Assembly: GCF_019429535.1 (NCBI RefSeq)
Contig: NZ_JAHXZM010000002.1
Location: 620,001-684,000, forward strand
Source of the DNA: Sphingomonas citricola
GTDB lineage: Bacteria > Pseudomonadota > Alphaproteobacteria > Sphingomonadales > Sphingomonadaceae
DNA: 64,000 bases
Direction of reading: 5' to 3'
Below the pieces are notes generated by a model. That model saw only the letters and a program-made list of their open reading frames with translations. It did not search any database and was not told the DNA's origin. The position numbers were made by a program, and so were the translations under genes. Within the stretch, counting starts at the first letter, position 1; every line of letters starts with the position of its first letter. This document shows, piece by piece, positions 16,019 through 24,603 of the stretch.

Positions 16019-17188
16019 TCAGCGATCGGTCCGCGATGCGCCGGCGGCGCGGACCGCCGCGAGGTCGGGCAGTCCGTTGACCGCCATCAACAGGTCCGCT
16101 TCCGCCAGGATCGAGCGGAGTACGTGCGCGCATCCCTCCGCGCCGCCCAGCGCCAGACCGTAGCTATACGGTCGGCCGACACCGACCAGATCGGCGCCGA
16201 GCGCGACCGCCTTGATCACGTCGGTGCCCGAGCGGATGCCACTGTCGAACAGCACCGGCACGCGCCCCGCGACTGCCTCGGCAACGGGACCGAGCATGTC
16301 GATCGCGGCGATCCCGCCGTTCGCCTGCCGCCCGCCGTGATTGGAAACATAGATGCCGTCGGCCCCCGTATCGATCGCGCGGCGCGCGTCGTCGGGATGG
16401 CAGATGCCCTTCAGCGCAATCGGCAGCGTGGTGAGCGATCTCAACCACGCCATGTCGTCCCACGTCAGCACCTTCCCGAACGTCGCGCCCCAGGTGCCGA
16501 TCGCGGCGCGCAAATCCTCCTCGGGCGGCTTGGCAAGCAGGCGGCGGAAGGCGGGATCGCTGAAGTAATTCTGCAGCACGTGCCCGCGCAATTGCGGGAA
16601 ATTCGACACGTTAAGGTCACGCGGACGCCAGCCGGTCACCCAGGTATCGAGTGTGACGACAATCGCTTTGTATCCAGCGGCCTCGGCGCGCGAGACGAGG
16701 CTGGCGGCCACCTCCTTGTCACGCGGGGTGTAAAGCTGGAACATCGCGGGCGTTTCGCCGCACGCCACGTGGACGTCCTCCAGCGTATCGTTCGACAGCG
16801 TGGAGGCGGTCAGCGGAACGCCCGTCGCGGCGCTCGCGCGCGCGGCGGCCAGGTCGCCGTGGCCGTCCTGCGTGCAGATGCCGGTCACCCCGATCGGCGC
16901 CATGAACAGTGGCGAGGCGAGCGACATGCCGAACGCGCTGGTCGATAGGTCGCGCTGTGTGCAATCGACCATCATCCTGGGCACCATGCCCCAGTGGCGG
17001 AACGCGCGCGCATTCTCGTCCTGCGTCCACTCGTCGCCGCAGCCGCCCTGGACGTAGTTCAGCACCGACGGCGGCATCGCGGCTTCGGCGCGCGCCTTCA
17101 GCGTCGCGAAATCGACCGGCCAGGTCGGCTGCACGCCCGACAGGCCCGCGTAATAGATCGCGTTCTGGAAATCGCCGAAATGCGCCAT
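16019..17188 (-). CDS. FMN-dependent alpha-hydroxy-acid oxidase/dehydrogenase (lactate 2-monooxygenase-like)
   Basis: This 389-residue TIM-barrel flavoprotein is of the glycolate oxidase/lactate dehydrogenase family, oxidising 2-hydroxy acids to 2-oxo acids. The catalytic histidine motif appears as YVSNHGGRQANGG, and the FMN phosphate site as VLFDSGIRSGTDVIKAVALGA and GVGRPYSYGLA. The N-terminal sequence (YYAGLSG, then ARAEAAMPPSVLNYVQGGCGDEWT) is closest to the lactate 2-monooxygenase-like branch. The start at 17188 has a strong GGGAGGGG ribosome-binding site; a start 15 bases upstream lies within that site. The substrate is not certain. Confidence 0.9.
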   Translation of the reverse strand: MAHFGDFQNAIYYAGLSGVQPTWPVDFATLKARAEAAMPPSVLNYVQGGCGDEWTQDENARAFRHWGMVPRMMVDCTQRDLSTSAFGMSLASPLFMAPIGVTGICTQDGHGDLAAARASAATGVPLTASTLSNDTLEDVHVACGETPAMFQLYTPRDKEVAASLVSRAEAAGYKAIVVTLDTWVTGWRPRDLNVSNFPQLRGHVLQNYFSDPAFRRLLAKPPEEDLRAAIGTWGATFGKVLTWDDMAWLRSLTTLPIALKGICHPDDARRAIDTGADGIYVSNHGGRQANGGIAAIDMLGPVAEAVAGRVPVLFDSGIRSGTDVIKAVALGADLVGVGRPYSYGLALGGAEGCAHVLRSILAEADLLMAVNGLPDLAAVRAAGASRTDR

Positions 17189-17282
17189 CCGCGCCCCTCC
17201 CACTAGTTTCGCGGAAGCATGGCGAGCGCGGTCGGGCTTGTCGAGGAGCCATTGGCCGGCGCGGGCGCGGGCGCGGGGTGAG

Positions 17283-17307
17283 GGGAGGCGGACGCTGCCC
17301 GCCTCCC
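17283..17307 (-). terminator. Strong hairpin after the fadL-like gene
   Basis: GGGAGGCGG (17283-17291) and CCGCCTCCC (17299-17307) form a 9-bp stem with a 7-base loop, 12 bases past the end of the FadL-like gene. There is no T run, so it may act as an mRNA 3'-end stabiliser or a weak terminator. Confidence 0.45.
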
Positions 17308-17319
17308 GCTCAGTTCAGG

Positions 17320-18639
17320 TCAGAAAGTGAAACGGCCGCCGAGCGACAGCACCACCGCGTGCGCGTCTTCCAGTCGACCGTTGGTCAACACCGGGGTCTG
17401 CGCTGCGGTGCCGACGTAGGCGGCAGTGACGCGGTCGATCGTCTCATTCTCGAAATCGACATAATTGGCCGCCGCATCGATGCCGAAGCGCGGGGTGACC
17501 TGGAACGACAGGCCGCCGCCGTAATTCCAGCGGTTCGCGTCGGGCACGCGCGGGTCGCGCTCGCCGTCACGCGTCGGCGTGATCGCGCGCTGCACGCCCG
17601 CCCGCAGCGTCAGCGCAGGCGAGACCGCGTAATCGAGGCCGCCAGCGTAGCTCCACGTGTTGCGGTAATTCTCGGGCAGCGCGGTGTTGAGCGGCGCGCC
17701 GAGACGGATCGCGTCGAACTTCTCCCACGTGTAGCGCACGATCTGCGCATTGAGCGTCAGCGCGCTGCCGGCGCGCTGGCGGATGCCCATGATGATCTGC
17801 GCGGGAGTGTAGAAGCGCGCCTTGATCCCCGACAGATCAGCGTTCGACCCCGCAAGCGGCCCGACCAGCCCGCTGATCGTCAGATCGCCCTTCAGCGTGT
17901 GCTTGATCGCCGATTTGTAGCTGAAGCCGACGGTGGTGTTCTCGTTGTGCATCTGGAAACCGGCGCTCCAGCCGAGATCCCAGCCGTTTCCTTCGAGTTT
18001 CTGGCTGCCGTCGGGCAGCGAGGCGAGCACGTTGGGCAGCGCGTTGCTGAGGCTCGCGTCGGTATATTCGACATTGGCGGCGCCGCCGACGCGCAGCCAA
18101 TCGGTCACCGCGACTGCAATGCCGGGCTGGATGTCGATCGTCAGCAGATGTGTGCGGTCCGCGCCATAGCGCGCCCAACTGCCCGTCTCGTAGTTGGTTG
18201 TGAAACTATACGGCGAGGTGACTGCGAGCCCCAGCGCGACGCGCTCGTTGAGCGGCAGCGCGAACGCGCCCGAGGGCAGGACGCCGTTGTTGATCGGGTT
18301 TCGCGACACCGCATTGCCGCCGACGGGCGCGAACGTCTGCGCAGGCAGGCCCGGCAGCGTCGGGCGGCGGATCAGCGTGCCGTTGTCGACCACCTTGCCC
18401 TTGGGCAGGATCGCGGCGGCGCTGACCGTCGCCTCGGCGTCGGTGCTGCCCGCGATCGCGGCGGGGTTCCACCACAGGGAGGCGGCACCGGTATCGGCGA
18501 CCTCACCCGAGAAAGCACGCCCGGCACCGCGCGCCGACTGTTCCTGCAGATAGAATGCCTGCGCATGCGCCGCACCCGCGACGGTTGACGAAACGAGGAC
18601 GGCCGCGACCGCGGCGGAAACACGATGACGCGAGAACAT
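17320..18639 (-). CDS. FadL/OmpP1-family outer-membrane transporter
   Basis: This 439-residue beta-barrel protein is of the FadL family, which passes long-chain fatty acids and other hydrophobic compounds across the outer membrane. A signal peptide ends at AGAAHAQA (about residue 26). The typical mature N-terminus FYLQEQSARGAGRAFSGEVA and the DTGAASLWWNPAAIAG motif follow. The last strand ends in F (LSLGGRFTF), as needed for BAM insertion. It is monocistronic, with its own upstream region of about 230 bp. The exact substrate is unknown. Confidence 0.92.
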   Translation of the reverse strand: MFSRHRVSAAVAAVLVSSTVAGAAHAQAFYLQEQSARGAGRAFSGEVADTGAASLWWNPAAIAGSTDAEATVSAAAILPKGKVVDNGTLIRRPTLPGLPAQTFAPVGGNAVSRNPINNGVLPSGAFALPLNERVALGLAVTSPYSFTTNYETGSWARYGADRTHLLTIDIQPGIAVAVTDWLRVGGAANVEYTDASLSNALPNVLASLPDGSQKLEGNGWDLGWSAGFQMHNENTTVGFSYKSAIKHTLKGDLTISGLVGPLAGSNADLSGIKARFYTPAQIIMGIRQRAGSALTLNAQIVRYTWEKFDAIRLGAPLNTALPENYRNTWSYAGGLDYAVSPALTLRAGVQRAITPTRDGERDPRVPDANRWNYGGGLSFQVTPRFGIDAAANYVDFENETIDRVTAAYVGTAAQTPVLTNGRLEDAHAVVLSLGGRFTF

Positions 18640-18866
18640 GCGCGCTTACTCTCCAAGATATTCGGCGCACGATCGCATCGCCACCGGGGCCGGTCGGCTA
18701 GCGATTAAAGGTCAGCAGTGCAAACCCTTTGGTGTCTGCCACGCCATGAGCCCCAACGGAAACCCAGATAATAGCGGCTAATCCTGCCTCCGGCTTGTCA
18801 GCATTCGATCGTCAATCATCCCGCTGCTAACGAAGGCCGGGACGGCATGGAGACACGGCAGGCACG

Positions 18867-18902
18867 AAAAAAGGGGCCGGAAGCGCGTGCCTCCGACCCC
18901 TC
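18867..18902 (-). terminator. Rho-independent terminator after rplA
   Basis: On the minus strand AGGGGTCGGAGGC pairs with GCTTCCGGCCCCT around an ACGC loop and is followed by a run of six T (18872-18867). It closes the secE-nusG-rplK-rplA transcript about 30 bases after the rplA stop. Confidence 0.88.
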
Positions 18903-18929
18903 GATCTGGTCCAGCGATGTTACCCGCGC

Positions 18930-19622
18930 TTATGCGCCGGCGATCTCCGCCACGTCGACCTTGATCCCCGGGCCCATCGACGAGCTCACGGCGACCTTCT
19001 TGACGTACTTGCCCTTGGCACCCGACGGCTTCGCGCGGACGACCGCCTCGACCAGCGCGTCAAAGTTGCGGCGCAGGTCTTCCTGCGCGAACGACGCCTT
19101 GCCGATGCCCGAGTGGATGATGCCGGCCTTCTCGACGCGGTACTCGACCTGACCGCCCTTGGCCGCCTTGACGGCGTCAGCGACGTTCATGGTGACGGTC
19201 CCGAGCTTGGGGTTCGGCATCAGGCCCTTCGGACCCAGAACCTTACCCAGGCGACCGACGATGCCCATCATGTCGGGGGTCGCGATGCAGCGATCGAACT
19301 CGATCTTGCCGCCCTGGATCTCCTCCATCAGGTCCTCGGCACCGACGACGTCTGCGCCGGCGGCACGTGCCTCGTCAGCCTTGGGGCCGCGCGCGAACAC
19401 GCCGACGCGCACCGTCTTGCCGGTGCCCGCGGGCAGCGTTACGACGCCGCGAACCATCTGGTCGGCATGACGCGGGTCGACGCCCAGGTTCAGCGCGACT
19501 TCGATCGTCTCGTCGAACTTCGAAGTTGCGTTGGTCTTCGCCAGACCGATCGCCTCGTCAACGCTGTGCAGCTTCTCGGCGTCGATCGTCCAGGTCTTCT
19601 GCTTCTTGGTCAGCTTGGTCAC
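18930..19622 (-). CDS. rplA: 50S ribosomal protein L1
   Basis: This 230-residue protein forms the L1 stalk and, in many bacteria, autoregulates the L11-L1 operon. The family signatures [30 protein letters not shown] and [19 protein letters not shown] are present. It starts at GTG 19622 with GGAGG about 9 bases upstream, 4 bp after the rplK stop, so translation is probably coupled. Confidence 0.97.
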   Translation of the reverse strand: MTKLTKKQKTWTIDAEKLHSVDEAIGLAKTNATSKFDETIEVALNLGVDPRHADQMVRGVVTLPAGTGKTVRVGVFARGPKADEARAAGADVVGAEDLMEEIQGGKIEFDRCIATPDMMGIVGRLGKVLGPKGLMPNPKLGTVTMNVADAVKAAKGGQVEYRVEKAGIIHSGIGKASFAQEDLRRNFDALVEAVVRAKPSGAKGKYVKKVAVSSSMGPGIKVDVAEIAGA

Positions 19623-19626
19623 GTGC

Positions 19627-20058
19627 TCAGCCCTCCACCACTTCGAGGCCCATCGCGCGGGCCGAGCCTTCGATGATCTTGGTCGCCGCCTCGATGTCGT
19701 TGGCGTTCAGATCTTTCATCTTGGTCTGCGCGACCTCGACCAGCGCCGAGCGCTTGATCTTTCCGGCCGACACCTTGCCCGGCTCCTTCGAGCCCGACTT
19801 GAGGTTCGCCGCCTTCTTGATCAGGAAGGTCGCCGGCGGCGTCTTCGTGACGAACGAGAACGAGCGGTCGGCGTAGACGGTGATGACGGTGGGGAGGGGC
19901 GAGCCCTTCTCCATGTCGCCGGTCTGCGCGTTGAACGCCTTGCAGAACTCCATGATGTTGACGCCGCGCTGACCCAGCGCCGGGCCGATCGGCGGCGACG
20001 GGTTCGCGGAGCCCGCGGGCACCTGCAGCTTGATGTAACCTGTGATCTTTTTCGCCAT
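19627..20058 (-). CDS. rplK: 50S ribosomal protein L11
   Basis: This 143-residue protein binds the GTPase-associated centre of 23S r[23 protein letters not shown] and [19 protein letters not shown] are textbook family sequence. It is second from last in the secE-nusG-rplK-rplA unit, with a GAGAG-type ribosome-binding site before ATG 20058. Confidence 0.98.
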   Translation of the reverse strand: MAKKITGYIKLQVPAGSANPSPPIGPALGQRGVNIMEFCKAFNAQTGDMEKGSPLPTVITVYADRSFSFVTKTPPATFLIKKAANLKSGSKEPGKVSAGKIKRSALVEVAQTKMKDLNANDIEAATKIIEGSARAMGLEVVEG

Positions 20059-20087
20059 GTCACTCTCTTCAGTTTAGCGGTGTTAGC

Positions 20088-20194
20088 GGCGCCCGAAGGC
20101 GCCTCCCGCGGCTTGTCACTGGCCGACTGGGTCGACCGGGTGATTTCTTGTCGCCTCCCGAACGTGGAAGGCCGGCACGGGAGTTAATCCCGTG
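20088..20194 (-). other. Two hairpins in the nusG-rplK intergenic leader
   Basis: The 197-bp gap between nusG and rplK holds two perfect small stems: GGCGCC-TTCG-GGCGCC (20088-20103, a UUCG tetraloop in the mRNA) and CACGGGA-TTAAC-TCCCGTG (20176-20194). Neither has a T run. They may stabilise processed mRNA ends or be part of L1/L11 leader control; the role is inferred only from position. Confidence 0.45.
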
Positions 20195-20255
20195 TCGTCA
20201 GTCCCGGTGATGCCGAGACTGGCCGGTCGAGCGCTGATCGCGGGCAAGCCTTGGC

Positions 20256-20792
20256 TTACTTGCTGCGCTCGACTTGATCGAATTCCAGCTCCACGGGCGT
20301 CGAGCGACCGAAGATCGACACCGACACCTTGACGCGGCTGCGGTCGAAATCGAGTTCCTCGACCGTGCCGTTGAAGCTCGCGAACGGGCCTTCCAGCACC
20401 TTGACCGCATCGCCGATCTCGTAGTCGACCTTGACCTTCTGCTTCGGCGCGGCGGCTGCTTCCTCCTTGGAGTTGAGCATGCGCGCGGCCTCGGCCTCCG
20501 AGATCGCCTGCGGCTTGCCCGACGAACCAAGGAAGCCCGTCACCTTCGGCGTGTTGCGCACCAAGTGGTAGACGTCGTCGGTCATCGCCAGCTTGGCGAG
20601 GACGTAACCCGGCATGAACTTGCGCTCTACCGCAATCTTCTTACCGCGTCGCGCCTCGGTCACGGTCTCGGTCGGGACCTCAATCTGCTCGACGAGTTGC
20701 TCCAGGCCGAGGCGCTGCGCCTCCGCCATGATCGAATCGCGTACCTTGCCCTCGAAACCCGAGTAAGCGTGGATGATGTACCAGCGTGACAT
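20256..20792 (-). CDS. nusG: Transcription termination/antitermination factor NusG
   Basis: This 178-residue NusG binds the RNA polymerase clamp and couples transcription to Rho or ribosomes. The NGN domain (MSRWYIIHAYSGFEGKVRDS, then FMPGYVLAKL) and the KOW domain (GDAVKVLEGPFASFNGTVEE) are complete. The start was placed at ATG 20792, where the conserved RWYIIHAYSG block begins; the frame continues upstream only through non-conserved sequence. It lies 20 bp after secE. Confidence 0.97.
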   Translation of the reverse strand: MSRWYIIHAYSGFEGKVRDSIMAEAQRLGLEQLVEQIEVPTETVTEARRGKKIAVERKFMPGYVLAKLAMTDDVYHLVRNTPKVTGFLGSSGKPQAISEAEAARMLNSKEEAAAAPKQKVKVDYEIGDAVKVLEGPFASFNGTVEELDFDRSRVKVSVSIFGRSTPVELEFDQVERSK

Positions 20793-20812
20793 CGTGTTGT
20801 GTTTTCCGCCCC

Positions 20813-21010
20813 TTACTTGGCCAGGCTCAGCAACGCTTTGACGATCGCGTTGAACACTGAATCGACCGCGAGGAAGAACAGCGCCAGCACGGTCGTCATG
20901 ATGACGACCATCACGCCGGTCATCACCGTCTCGCGGCCAGTCGGCCACACCACCTTCGCGGTTTCGGCGCGAACCTGGTTGATGAATTCGATCGGGGTCG
21001 TCTTCGCCAC
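20813..21010 (-). CDS. secE: Preprotein translocase subunit SecE
   Basis: This is the small single-span SecE of alphaproteobacteria, 65 residues from GTG 21010. The conserved amphipathic segment PIEFINQVRAETAKVVWPTG precedes one transmembrane helix (about 30-55). It joins SecY and SecG in the inner-membrane translocon. GTG 21010 was chosen because homology begins at AKT and a GAAGG lies 10 bases upstream. An ATG at 21040 (MPGDIEGSTR) is a possible alternative. It is the first gene of the nusG-rplK-rplA unit. Confidence 0.9.
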   Translation of the reverse strand: MAKTTPIEFINQVRAETAKVVWPTGRETVMTGVMVVIMTTVLALFFLAVDSVFNAIVKALLSLAK

Positions 21011-21193
21011 GCGTGTTGAACCTTCGATATCGCCCGGCATGGGCTTTCCACCGCTGCCTTGCTGGAAGGTAGCGGTGAAGGCCGTCCGTGCTGTCGGATG
21101 TGTGCGGGACTTAGCGAGAAGGCGCCCGGAACACAAGGGCGGGTGTCATCGCGTACGGCCAAGAAAGGCTGTCGGGTTGGCAACCGGGTTTCG

Positions 21194-21223
21194 TTGGCCA
21201 TCGGTCGCGCCCGGGCCTATATA
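21194..21223 (+). promoter_or_regulatory. Promoter of the thioesterase gene, probably leaderless
   Basis: TTGGCC (21194-21199) and TATATA (21218-21223) are 18 bases apart on the plus strand. The GTG start of the next gene lies only 7 bases beyond the -10, where transcription would begin, and no ribosome-binding site is present. Together these suggest a leaderless mRNA. Confidence 0.5.
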
Positions 21224-21229
21224 AATTCC

Positions 21230-21640
21230 GTGACCAGCGCGGCCCTTCATCGCTTTCCCATCGGCGTCGACCCGATCGACATCGACTTCATGGGCCACGT
21301 CAACAACGCCAGCTACCTGAAATGGGTGCAGGACGCGGTGATCGACCACTGGCGCGCACTCGCCCCCGCGGAGGCGGTGGCGCAGCACCTGTGGGTCGCG
21401 CTGAAGCACGAGATCACTTACCGCAAGCCGACGTTCCTCGGCGACGACGTGGTCGCGACCGTGCTGCTGGAAAAGGTGCAGGGTGCGCGGGCCTTCTACG
21501 AGACGGTCATCCGCCGCGGCGAGGACGTGCTCGCCGAGGTGAAATCGAGCTGGTGCTGCCTCGACGCGGAGACATTGCGGCCCGCGCGGTTGGCCCGCGA
21601 GATCGTCCAGCACTTCTTTCCTTCCGACGCCAAGGCCTGA
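21230..21640 (+). CDS. Hotdog-fold acyl-CoA thioesterase (YbgC/FadM type)
   Basis: This 136-residue protein has the 4-hydroxybenzoyl-CoA thioesterase-type signature DPIDIDFMGHVNNASYLKWV, with the catalytic Asp and the HVNN motif near residues 16-28. Such enzymes hydrolyse acyl-CoA or acyl-ACP thioesters in the cytoplasm. The start is set at GTG 21230: homology begins just after it, and the long upstream frame overlaps the secE promoter region. It is divergent from secE. The physiological acyl chain is unknown. Confidence 0.85.
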   Translation: MTSAALHRFPIGVDPIDIDFMGHVNNASYLKWVQDAVIDHWRALAPAEAVAQHLWVALKHEITYRKPTFLGDDVVATVLLEKVQGARAFYETVIRRGEDVLAEVKSSWCCLDAETLRPARLAREIVQHFFPSDAKA

Positions 21641-21716
21641 GCCGCCACAGGCGGGCACGTTCGCCCGCATTGAACGTTTCGGCTTCAGATCGATCACGAT
21701 TGACAGGAGCCAGCCC

Positions 21717-21989
21717 ATGCACGTCGTTCGCTTGTCCGCCGGGGAACTCGCCCCGCCCGAGGCTGATTGCGTCACGATCGAGCAGCGCGATGACGGCCGC
21801 TTCGTCTTGAACGGAACCGCGCTGATGGCATGCGGCGACACCGAGGAAGCGGAGTCGATCTCGATGATCGGCAGCGAACCCTATTCGAGTTACGACGATG
21901 CCGAGGCTGCTGGGCTCGCCTGGGCGGCGGACCATTGCGCGGGTGAGGTGTATGTCAGCACATTATGGCTGGGTGGTTTGCCGATCTGA
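21717..21989 (+). CDS. Small conserved hypothetical protein
   Basis: This 90-residue soluble acidic protein begins MHVVRLSAGELAPPEADCV. AGGAG lies 9-10 bases upstream of the ATG. Its pattern (VTIEQRDDGRFVLNG, then AGLAWAADHCAGEVYVSTL) resembles small uncharacterised alphaproteobacterial proteins. No domain was recognised. It is the last chromosomal gene before the element, ending 20 bp before the left attachment repeat. Confidence 0.7.
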   Translation: MHVVRLSAGELAPPEADCVTIEQRDDGRFVLNGTALMACGDTEEAESISMIGSEPYSSYDDAEAAGLAWAADHCAGEVYVSTLWLGGLPI

Positions 21990-22008
21990 AATAGACTTTT
22001 CAGCAGCG

Positions 22009-22057
22009 TGGCAGGGGAGCTCGGACTCGAACCGAGGGCCTTCGGTTTTGGAGACCG
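22009..22057. repeat. Left attachment repeat: 3' fragment of tRNA-Trp
   Basis: These 49 bp are identical to 47029-47077 and correspond to the 3' part of tRNA-Trp, from the anticodon stem and loop through the T arm to the CCA end. The sequence then diverges (GGGTGCGCC here, ACGCTCTAACC at the right end), so no functional tRNA is encoded here. It marks the left boundary of the integrated element. Confidence 0.93.
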
Positions 22058-22170
22058 GGTGCGCCAAGTAATCAGAGATACTTTAGGATTATTTCAGCTC
22101 CTGAAACCCCCGGAACTCCTCACTTTTCTTAATTTCAGGTTCTCGCTAATATCCTGAGATGCCACACCCC

Positions 22171-22209
22171 GTGGCGACTCGGTGGCGATTTTAGCGATAT
22201 GGCGACTCA
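22171..22209 (+). repeat. Left arm-type repeats (GTGGCGACTC motifs)
   Basis: GTGGCGACTC (22171-22180) is followed after 11 bp by GTGGCGATTT (22182-22191), and a third partial copy, TGGCGACTCA, spans the int start (22200-22209). The same pair, with the same 11-bp spacing, lies at 46937-46957 near the other end. Position and spacing suggest binding sites for the integrase arm-binding domain or an excisionase. Confidence 0.55.
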
Positions 22210-23521
22210 GAAGCTCGGGCGTCGGCTCCTGGCCACAATAGGCCCGGTTACCAAGCCCTGCATTATCTATGACTCAGACCTGAAGGGATTCGGCATCAAG
22301 CTGCTGCCGCCAAGCGGCAAGAACCCCGAAGGGGCCAAGTCATGGATCGTTGAATATCGTCCTGGTGCCGGCGGTCGTGGCGTGGCGAAGCGGCGGGTCG
22401 TGCTGGGAGCGGTTGGTTCACTCACGCCCGAGCAGGCCCGTGACGCGGCAAAAACGATGCTGGCCAGCGTTCGGCTAGGGGCGGACCCGAGCGCCGCGCG
22501 AGCGGAGAAGCGATCGGCCAAAACGATCGCTGAACTGGCATCACTCTATTCCGCCGAAACGGACCCTGTCAGGAAGGCTCGGACGGTCCAGACCTATGCG
22601 ACGTACTGGAACAATCACCTGCTACCTGCACTGGGCAGCACGATCGCGTCAGCGATCACGAAGGCTGATTTGGTTCGGCTGCATCGGTCGATAGGAGCGG
22701 AGAAGCAAGTTACTGCCAATCGGCTTCTAACCTTGTTGGCGCACTTCTTCTCTTGGGCGCAGGATGGCGGCCATGTGCCAAAGGGCTTCAATCCCGCATC
22801 CGCTATCGAGCGATTTAAGGAAGCCGGCAAGGAGCGCTTTCTAACTGCCGACGAACTCGGGCGTTTGGGTGCTGCCCTGCGGCTCGCCGAGACGGCCGGC
22901 ATTCCGTGGGCGCCGACCGACCTTTCCAATCCCAACGCAAAGCACGCAACTAAACAGCCCGAGAAGCGGGTTACGAAAATCAGCCCCCAGTCAGCCGGCG
23001 CTATCAGGCTATTGCTCTTCACGGGCGCTCGCCTGCGAGAGGTTCTGCACCTCGAGTGGAAGCACGTTGATTTAAGTCGAGGGATGCTGTTCCTGCCGGA
23101 CTCCAAAACCGGAAAGAAGGTGATCGTGCTTGGCGCGCCAGCGATTGCGATCCTGCAATCGCTGCATGACCTCGCCGTTGAAGATGCTCGACCGGCAAAA
23201 CCGGGAGTGACGAAGCCCCTCAGCGCATATGTGTTTCCAACCGAGGACCTTAAGCGCCCCAAGCACGACTTGAATAAGCCGTGGCGGCTGATCGTCCGAG
23301 GGGCTGACCTTCAGGGACTTCGGCTTCACGACCTGCGCCATAGCTATGCCAGCATCGGGGCAGCTGCGAGCTTGGGGCTGCCGATCATTGGCAAGTTGCT
23401 GGGGCATCGGGCGACCAAGACGACGGAGCGTTACGCCCACCTAGACGCCGATCCGCTGCGCCGCGCGACCGACATTATCTGCACATCGATTACGGCCGCA
23501 ATGGAAGGTACGCCGGCATGA
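22199..23521 (+). CDS. int: Site-specific tyrosine recombinase (P4-type integrase)
   Basis: This 440-residue integrase catalyses recombination between the tRNA-Trp attB site and the element. It has an N-terminal arm-binding region (DUF4102-like, GFGIKLLPPSGK), a core-binding domain (about 105-200) and a catalytic domain with a full active-site set: R278 (TGARLREV), H377 and R380 (LHDLRHSY), H403 (LLGHR) and Y412 (TERYAHL). It begins 141 bp inside the left attachment repeat and reads inward. Its stop overlaps the next ATG (ATGA). The first codons overlap a GTGGCGACTC-type repeat, suggesting autoregulation by DNA binding. Confidence 0.95.
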   Translation: MATQKLGRRLLATIGPVTKPCIIYDSDLKGFGIKLLPPSGKNPEGAKSWIVEYRPGAGGRGVAKRRVVLGAVGSLTPEQARDAAKTMLASVRLGADPSAARAEKRSAKTIAELASLYSAETDPVRKARTVQTYATYWNNHLLPALGSTIASAITKADLVRLHRSIGAEKQVTANRLLTLLAHFFSWAQDGGHVPKGFNPASAIERFKEAGKERFLTADELGRLGAALRLAETAGIPWAPTDLSNPNAKHATKQPEKRVTKISPQSAGAIRLLLFTGARLREVLHLEWKHVDLSRGMLFLPDSKTGKKVIVLGAPAIAILQSLHDLAVEDARPAKPGVTKPLSAYVFPTEDLKRPKHDLNKPWRLIVRGADLQGLRLHDLRHSYASIGAAASLGLPIIGKLLGHRATKTTERYAHLDADPLRRATDIICTSITAAMEGTPA

Positions 23522-24246
23522 GCCTGACTCCTTGGTCTCTCAACAATAGCTTGGGCTCGGGCGTCCGACTGGTCGAAACCGACGACCTCGCCAGATTTAG
23601 GGCTGCCGCGAAGGGCCGAAAGGTGGGCACGGTCAGCTATTCCGATGCCACCCTGCTTGATCTAATAAATTTCGAGATCAGCATGACGATCGGCCTAGCA
23701 TCCTGTGTAGATCACTATGACAAGAAGATCCTTGATCAACAGGAGGCGTTTAAGGCTGCCTACGCCGATTTTGTGGCAACGATTGAAAACCTTTCGGAGC
23801 CGCTTCGAAGCAGCGTCGCGCTTCCGAGTGTCTATGTAGATCAGATCAACGACAGCATTCTTCTTCATTATGCGCGGGAGAGGCCTTCCGGTCGTCCGAA
23901 AGAGTGGAAGCGCGACGACTTCCATATGACCCTTTTGCTCATATACCAATTGGTGACCGGATTGCGGCCGGCGGGCGGCGTTAATGGTCCGACTGTCAAG
24001 TTCATGCGATCATTCGTATCGCATCTGCAACAGTGTCTGAACTATGCAGCGGATGCAGATAACGAGTTAAAATCGTCCGTCTCTGAACTCTGGTCGTTGC
24101 GTCCAAGTGAGACGTTCCTGAAAGACTGGTTTCAGAATAACGGCGGGGCTGGGCAAGTCTATGCCACAATTGATAAGCGGGTTAGCCGCCTCCAGTATGC
24201 GAACTTCTGGCCGAAGCTGCGGGTTGTGGGTGGGGTTGAGGCGTAA
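23518..24246 (+). CDS. Unknown protein coupled to the integrase
   Basis: This 242-residue protein begins MSLTPWSLNNSLGSGVRLVE. It is predicted to be mostly helical and soluble; no recognisable domain or catalytic motif was found. Its start overlaps the int stop by ATGA, so it is probably translated with the integrase. The DNA is clearly more AT-rich than int and the chromosome. It may assist recombination or immunity, but this rests on position alone. Confidence 0.7.
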   Translation: MSLTPWSLNNSLGSGVRLVETDDLARFRAAAKGRKVGTVSYSDATLLDLINFEISMTIGLASCVDHYDKKILDQQEAFKAAYADFVATIENLSEPLRSSVALPSVYVDQINDSILLHYARERPSGRPKEWKRDDFHMTLLLIYQLVTGLRPAGGVNGPTVKFMRSFVSHLQQCLNYAADADNELKSSVSELWSLRPSETFLKDWFQNNGGAGQVYATIDKRVSRLQYANFWPKLRVVGGVEA

Positions 24247-24378
24247 AACCACAGTGCCAAGTTCAGGATTAAAACTCCGATTTTACCCGATGGCTTATAC
24301 TCCTTATTTCCCTGAGAACGCCTGAGTATCCCTGACACTGCGCCGATGATGGCGTGCCGAGTGTTAGGAGTTTATGCC

Positions 24379-24603
24379 GTGTCAGCCAATCACAACGATG
24401 AAGAGGTGCAGTTCTGCGACGTGAAGCGCGTCGCAGAACTGACCGGGATCTCCAAGGGGCATCTGGTCAAGTTGCGCCTCTATGATCCAAAAAACAGCCC
24501 GCCGTTCTTTCGCGTCGGGCGGCGGGTCCTTTACCCGCTTAATGGGCCGCGAGGACTGGGCTCCTGGGCTGCGGCGCGGATGCAGACGGGGGCGGCCCTG
24601 TGA
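24379..24603 (+). CDS. AlpA-like helix-turn-helix regulator
   Basis: This 74-residue protein starts at GTG 24379, with AGGAG 8 bases upstream; an ATG at 24346 lacks such a site. The sequence VKRVAELTGISKGHLVKLRL followed by FFRVGRRVLYPLNG is an excisionase/AlpA-type winged or simple HTH with a characteristic wing. In P4-like elements such proteins activate int or act as excisionases. The stop overlaps the next GTG. Confidence 0.75.
   Translation: MSANHNDEEVQFCDVKRVAELTGISKGHLVKLRLYDPKNSPPFFRVGRRVLYPLNGPRGLGSWAAARMQTGAAL

Noticed and set aside
22009..22085. Second tRNA-Trp gene at the left boundary
   Set aside because: Only the 3' 49 nt match; the following bases do not form the D arm or acceptor strand, so it is an attachment fragment.
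22100..22140. CCTGAAA/TTTCAGG inverted repeat near the left end
   Set aside because: Short arms and a long spacer; not repeated at the right end, so not clearly functional.
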